Source: Tyzzerella sp. (GTDB lineage: Bacteria; Bacillota; Clostridia; Lachnospirales; Lachnospiraceae). From it: 64,000 nucleotides of DNA. The notes below the pieces were generated by a model. That model was not told the origin of the DNA. It made no database searches and was given only the letters and a program-made list of their open reading frames with translations. Positions within the stretch are counted from its first letter, which is position 1. Each line of letters starts with the position of its first letter. This document shows, piece after piece, positions 60,582-64,000 of this stretch. The position numbers were made by a program, and so were the translations under genes. Location of the stretch: NCBI GenBank assembly GCA_017472665.1, contig JAFUOS010000013.1, positions 124,001 through 188,000 on the forward strand. The letters run 5' to 3'.

Positions 60582-61433
60582 ATGCATTTTCAATGGTATC
60601 CTGGTCATATGACGAAAGCAAAACGTATGATGCAGGAAAATATAAAGTTAATTGATTTAGTGATTGAGCTGGTGGATGCGCGTATTCCAATCAGCAGCCG
60701 CAATCCGGATATAGATGAATTAGGAAAGAACAAAGCCAGATTAATCTTGTTAAATAAATCCGACCTGGCAGAAGAAAAACAAAATGATGCATGGGTGGAA
60801 TATTTCAAAAACAAAGGTTTTTCCGTGGTAAAAGTGAATTCAAAAAAAGGCGGTGGAATCAAATCCATTCAAGGTGTGATTCAGGAAGCCTGCAAAGAAA
60901 AGATGGAGCGGGACCGCAAGAGAGGGATTTTGAATCGTCCGGTCCGTGCGATGGTAGTTGGAATTCCGAATGTTGGGAAGTCAACCTTTATTAATTCACT
61001 CGCAGGGAAGGCCTGTGCAAAGACTGGAAACAAACCGGGCGTTACAAAAGGAAAACAATGGATTCGTTTGAATAAAAATGTAGAACTTCTGGATACGCCA
61101 GGAATTTTATGGCCAAAATTCGAAGACCAGACGGTTGGACTCAGACTGGCCTTTATTGGTTCCATTAAAGATGAAATCTTAAATATTCAAGAACTTGCAG
61201 CCGAGTTGATTCAATTTATGAAAAAATACTATACAGGAGTGCTGGCGGAGAAGTATAATATTGTAGAGTCAGAAGACCCGTACAAGTGTCTTGCAGATAT
61301 TGCGGAGAGTAGGCACTGTCTGTTAAGAGGCAGTGAGCTGGATACAAACAAAGCAGCAATGCTTTTGATAGATGATTTTAGAGGCGGAAGATTGGGGAGA
61401 ATTACGCTGGAGTTTCCAGAAGATTTTGAGTAA
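60582..61433 (+). CDS. rbgA: Ribosome biogenesis GTPase YlqF/RbgA
   Basis: The 283-residue protein is a circularly permuted GTPase: G4 LLNKSDLAEE (about residue 58) comes before G1 GIPNVGKSTFINSLAG (about 127) and G3 LDTPGILWP (about 173). The start MHFQWYPGHMTKAKRMM is typical of YlqF. It promotes late 50S assembly. It sits between two signal peptidase genes and upstream of rnhB, a common Firmicutes order. Confidence 0.95.
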   Translation: MHFQWYPGHMTKAKRMMQENIKLIDLVIELVDARIPISSRNPDIDELGKNKARLILLNKSDLAEEKQNDAWVEYFKNKGFSVVKVNSKKGGGIKSIQGVIQEACKEKMERDRKRGILNRPVRAMVVGIPNVGKSTFINSLAGKACAKTGNKPGVTKGKQWIRLNKNVELLDTPGILWPKFEDQTVGLRLAFIGSIKDEILNIQELAAELIQFMKKYYTGVLAEKYNIVESEDPYKCLADIAESRHCLLRGSELDTNKAAMLLIDDFRGGRLGRITLEFPEDFE

Positions 61434-61503
61434 GGGTTTTCACAAGAGTTCGAATAGAAATTTTTTGTGGAGTTGTAAATAAGCGGGAGAAAGAAGGATA
61501 ACG

Positions 61504-62241
61504 ATGGCGCGCAAATATCGATTGGAATATCTCAAAAAAAAGAGAGCGAAAGAGCGTAAAAAAGAATTAAAACGCCAACAGATGTTGGAGGCTAGGGCAG
61601 CTAGAGAGGCTTGGAAAGCGAACAAGGCTTTAGCGGGCGATGCAAAAGATGAGATTTTGGAAGATGACAGGGGTGCGATAGCTGACAAAGAGGAAAAAGA
61701 ACTCAGTGTTGTGAGGGAGATGCTGGGCTGGGTTTTATATGTGGCGATTATTATTGCGGCTACCTATCTGATTGTAACCTATGTGGGACAGCGTACGAGA
61801 GTCAGCGGTGATTCTATGCTGCCTTCGTTGCACGACGAAGATAATTTGATTGTAGATAAGATTTCGTACCGCTTTCGTGACCCGGAACGATATGAGATAA
61901 TTGTATTTCCATATAAATATCAGGAAGATACGTATTATATTAAGAGAATCATCGGACTTCCAGGTGAGACCGTACAGATAAAGGATGGAGCAGTTTATAT
62001 CAACGACGAACCATTGGGAGAAAAGTACGGTATAGAACCGATTGATGAGGATAAAAAAGGGATTGCGGAAGATCCGATTACCCTTGGAGAAGATGAATAT
62101 TTTGTGATGGGGGACAATCGTAATCACAGTTCAGACAGCCGTGATTCCAGTGTCGGTGTCTTAAATCGGGAGGATTTGATTGGAAGAGCATGGATTCGTA
62201 TCTGGCCATTAGATAGTATAGGAGTGATTCCTCATGAGTAG
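61504..62241 (+). CDS. lepB: Signal peptidase I (copy 3)
   Basis: The 245-residue enzyme has a long charged cytosolic N-terminus (YRLEYLKKKRAKERKKELKR) and a linker to residue 70. One span (about 74-93), Ser104 in VSGDSMLPSL and Lys147 in YYIKRIIGLPGE follow, then GEDEYFVMGDNRNHSSDSRD. It is nearly a twin of the island copy at 42670, which lacks about 35 linker residues. It overlaps rnhB by eight bases. Confidence 0.94.
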   Translation: MARKYRLEYLKKKRAKERKKELKRQQMLEARAAREAWKANKALAGDAKDEILEDDRGAIADKEEKELSVVREMLGWVLYVAIIIAATYLIVTYVGQRTRVSGDSMLPSLHDEDNLIVDKISYRFRDPERYEIIVFPYKYQEDTYYIKRIIGLPGETVQIKDGAVYINDEPLGEKYGIEPIDEDKKGIAEDPITLGEDEYFVMGDNRNHSSDSRDSSVGVLNREDLIGRAWIRIWPLDSIGVIPHE

Positions 62242-63001
62242 TGTGAATAAAAGTATCAGTGAGATTAAAAAAGAATTTGAACAGGCTGACAGACAAAGTT
62301 TGAGGACTCTGTATGAGAAATATGCAGAGGACAATCGGGCGGGTGTTGTCAGCCTGATTGCCAAGTATAAGAAACAGGAAGAAAAGCTGGAAGCAGAAAA
62401 AAGAAGAATGGAAAATATGTATATTTACGAGCGTAAGTATGCAGATTTTCAGTACATATGTGGGATTGATGAGGTCGGAAGAGGACCACTGGCAGGGCCA
62501 GTTGTTGCAGGTGCTGTGATTCTGCCAAAAGATTGTGACATTCTTTATCTGAATGATTCTAAACAACTTTCGGAAAAAATGCGAGAGAAATTATATGATG
62601 AGATTATGGAAAAGGCTGTGGCTACCGGTATTGGTCTTGTTGGTCCGGCTCGCATTGATGAAATTAACATTTTGCAGGCGACTTATGAAGCGATGCGTAT
62701 GGCGATTGCAAATCTGAAAGTGCGTCCGGATTTGCTTTTGAATGATGCGGTGACGATTCCTGAAGTGGACATTAGACAGGTTCCGATTATCAGAGGAGAT
62801 GCAAAGAGTGCGTCTATTGCGGCGGCAAGTATTATTGCGAAAGTGACGAGAGACCGGTTGATGGTGGAGTATGAAGAGGTACTTCCGGGATATGGATTTG
62901 CGAGCAATAAGGGGTATGGTTCGACGGCGCATATTCAGGCGATTAAGGAGATTGGAGCGACACCAATTCATAGACAGACTTTTATCAAGAATTTCTTGTG
63001 A
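62234..63001 (+). CDS. rnhB: Ribonuclease HII
   Basis: The 255-residue enzyme has a helical N-terminal extension of about 70 residues, then the catalytic core YICGIDEVGRGPLAGPVVAG (Asp, Glu) and LLNDAVTIPEVD (Asp). RGDAKSASIAAASIIAKVTR and GYGSTAHIQAIKEIG complete the pattern. It removes ribonucleotides from DNA and RNA-DNA hybrids. The extension is usual in Clostridia. It overlaps the signal peptidase gene. Confidence 0.95.
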   Translation: MSSVNKSISEIKKEFEQADRQSLRTLYEKYAEDNRAGVVSLIAKYKKQEEKLEAEKRRMENMYIYERKYADFQYICGIDEVGRGPLAGPVVAGAVILPKDCDILYLNDSKQLSEKMREKLYDEIMEKAVATGIGLVGPARIDEINILQATYEAMRMAIANLKVRPDLLLNDAVTIPEVDIRQVPIIRGDAKSASIAAASIIAKVTRDRLMVEYEEVLPGYGFASNKGYGSTAHIQAIKEIGATPIHRQTFIKNFL

Positions 63002-63060
63002 TGTTGTGGCGGCGGCAAAAAGTTAAGGCTTCAAATGTAGAATGCTGTGGGGGAAATGGA

Positions 63061-63411
63061 TTGAATAAAAGAACAGTAGGAAACGATTATGAAAAAACTG
63101 CAGGGAAATATCTAGAAACACAAGGCTATGAGATCTTAGATTATAATTTCTATACTCGTGCAGGGGAAATTGATTTAGTTGCGAGACACGATGACTATTT
63201 AGTGTTTGTTGAAGTGAAATATCGAAAAGATGCATCAGCAGGACATCCGTTTGAGGCGATTTCCATGCAAAAACAAAAGCATATTTCTAAATGCGCATTG
63301 TATTACATGAAGAAAAAGGGGTTACTTGATATGCCGGTACGTTTTGATGTAGTTGGAATTTTAGGTGATGAGATTCAGGTTCTTCAAAATGCATTTGAAT
63401 TCGTGATGTGA
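63061..63411 (+). CDS. yraN: YraN family protein
   Basis: TTG 63061, seven bases after GGGGG, gives a normal YraN start (NKRTVGNDYEKTAGKYLETQ). A GTG at 62998 overlapping the rnhB stop is the alternative and would add 21 odd residues. The 116-residue protein has RAGEIDLVARHDDYLVFVEV with the PD-(D/E)xK-like nuclease pattern and FDVVGIL near the end. The function is not established, although the family is near universal next to rnhB. Confidence 0.85.
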   Translation: MNKRTVGNDYEKTAGKYLETQGYEILDYNFYTRAGEIDLVARHDDYLVFVEVKYRKDASAGHPFEAISMQKQKHISKCALYYMKKKGLLDMPVRFDVVGILGDEIQVLQNAFEFVM

Positions 63412-63468
63412 GATGCAGTTGGATTTGGAAATATTTTAATATAGTTTTGCTACAGGAGAACTGATAGA

Positions 63469-64000
63469 ATGATATATAAGAATCAAGAACAGATTTTTGA
63501 AGAAAAGCAGGTGGGAAAAGTTCTGTATTTATCCTATCCGCTATTAGAACAGACGGGACTTGTGAAGCATGGCTTTTCAACGCGCATTGGCGGTGTGAGC
63601 GAAGGAATCTGGAGTTCCATGAATTTGAGCTTTTCAAGAGGCGATAAGGAAGAAAATGTGCGAGAAAATTTCAGGCGTATGGCAAAGGCTTTGGATGTGG
63701 AAGCAGATAGTTTCGTGTTTTCACAACAGACCCATACGACAAATGTGCGAAAAGTAACGTTGGAAGACAAGGGAAAAGGATTTGCAAAGCCATTAGATTA
63801 TTATGATGTAGACGGATTGGTGACAAATGTTCCAGGCCTTTGTCTGACTACCTTTTATGCGGATTGCGTGCCACTATTTTTCATTGATCCTGTGCATAAG
63901 GCGATAGGTCTCAGCCATTCTGGCTGGCGTGGCACAGTGGGGAAAATGGGACAGGCTACACTTCAAAAAATGCAGGAAGAGTATGGAACGAATCCGTCAG
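63469..64000 (+). CDS. pgeF: YfiH/PgeF family purine nucleoside phosphorylase-like protein (partial)
   Basis: The frame from ATG 63469 (AGGAGAA upstream) is open to the window end, so the last third is missing. The copper/zinc-type site of the 'laccase domain' family is visible: His in QQTHTTNVRK, Cys in ADCVPLFFID and His in LSHSGWRGTVGK. HGFSTRIGGVSEGIWSSMNL is the usual beginning. Members phosphorylate or deaminate purine nucleosides, or edit peptidoglycan precursors (PgeF); the exact role here is not known. Confidence 0.9.
   Translation, partial: MIYKNQEQIFEEKQVGKVLYLSYPLLEQTGLVKHGFSTRIGGVSEGIWSSMNLSFSRGDKEENVRENFRRMAKALDVEADSFVFSQQTHTTNVRKVTLEDKGKGFAKPLDYYDVDGLVTNVPGLCLTTFYADCVPLFFIDPVHKAIGLSHSGWRGTVGKMGQATLQKMQEEYGTNPS

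Noticed and set aside
1..64000. CRISPR array, tRNA or rRNA genes
   Set aside because: No regularly spaced repeats and no recognisable tRNA or rRNA sequence were found by reading; a tRNAscan or Infernal run would settle this.

Overview
The window is AT-rich DNA with bacterial operon structure and strong AGGAGG-type ribosome binding sites. It looks like a chromosomal segment of a Clostridia member, most likely family Lachnospiraceae (Bacillota). The reasons are gram-positive lipoproteins, LuxS, split ThrE-type exporters, YlxM/Ffh/S16/KhpA/RimM/TrmD/L19 in the usual Firmicutes order, three type I signal peptidases, DUF1292/DUF5662/TraX proteins and a pair of large proteins that I recall as DUF5717/DUF5716, known mainly from Lachnospiraceae. 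No tRNA, rRNA, CRISPR array or intact prophage was recognised.

Left part (1-32.6 kb) is core-like. It carries a partial minus-strand peptidoglycan-binding protein, a secreted nuclease lipoprotein and a Ca/Na antiporter. Next comes a three-gene operon of unknown function (3987-9315) made of a 1090-aa beta-sandwich/helical-repeat protein, a degenerate Hsp70/actin-fold protein and a TPR protein. Two ThrE-type exporter gene pairs then flank a class I aspartate aminotransferase. They are followed by gltX, a UvrD-like helicase, an SDR, DUF1292, an orphan sugar-binding lipoprotein, a GH13 homologue that has lost its catalytic residues, TraX, DUF5662, luxS, a phosphatase, a transglutaminase lipoprotein, trpS, an SGNH hydrolase, truA (with an altered catalytic position), an ABC-F protein, a small minus-strand Met/Cys-rich cluster and glmS.

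Middle part (32.6-55.7 kb) is an accessory island. Its left edge is a graveyard: a group II intron-like 5' fragment, a decayed acyltransferase, an ECF sigma factor with a frameshifted anti-sigma gene, long hairpins, and fragments resembling an element replication protein and a flavin reductase. After that come an XRE regulator and a yybP-ykoY-type (Mn2+) riboswitch driving small genes of unknown function. Then follows a long run of small membrane proteins that includes VanZ, CPBP protease, signal peptidase and M50 protease. The next unit is a minus-strand MerR-led operon whose three membrane products share a C-terminal tail. It is followed by a GntR/ABC transporter operon, a TnpV-like remnant, an SdpR/SdpI pair, two membrane-tethered XRE regulators and a surface protein. 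A short fragment resembling the tail of an ATP-dependent DNA ligase closes the island.

Right part (55.7-64 kb) is core again: ylxM-ffh-rpsP-khpA-rimM-trmD-rplS, then lepB-rbgA-lepB-rnhB-yraN and the start of a YfiH/PgeF protein. These genes join co-translational secretion, ribosome assembly and RNA modification in one transcription direction.
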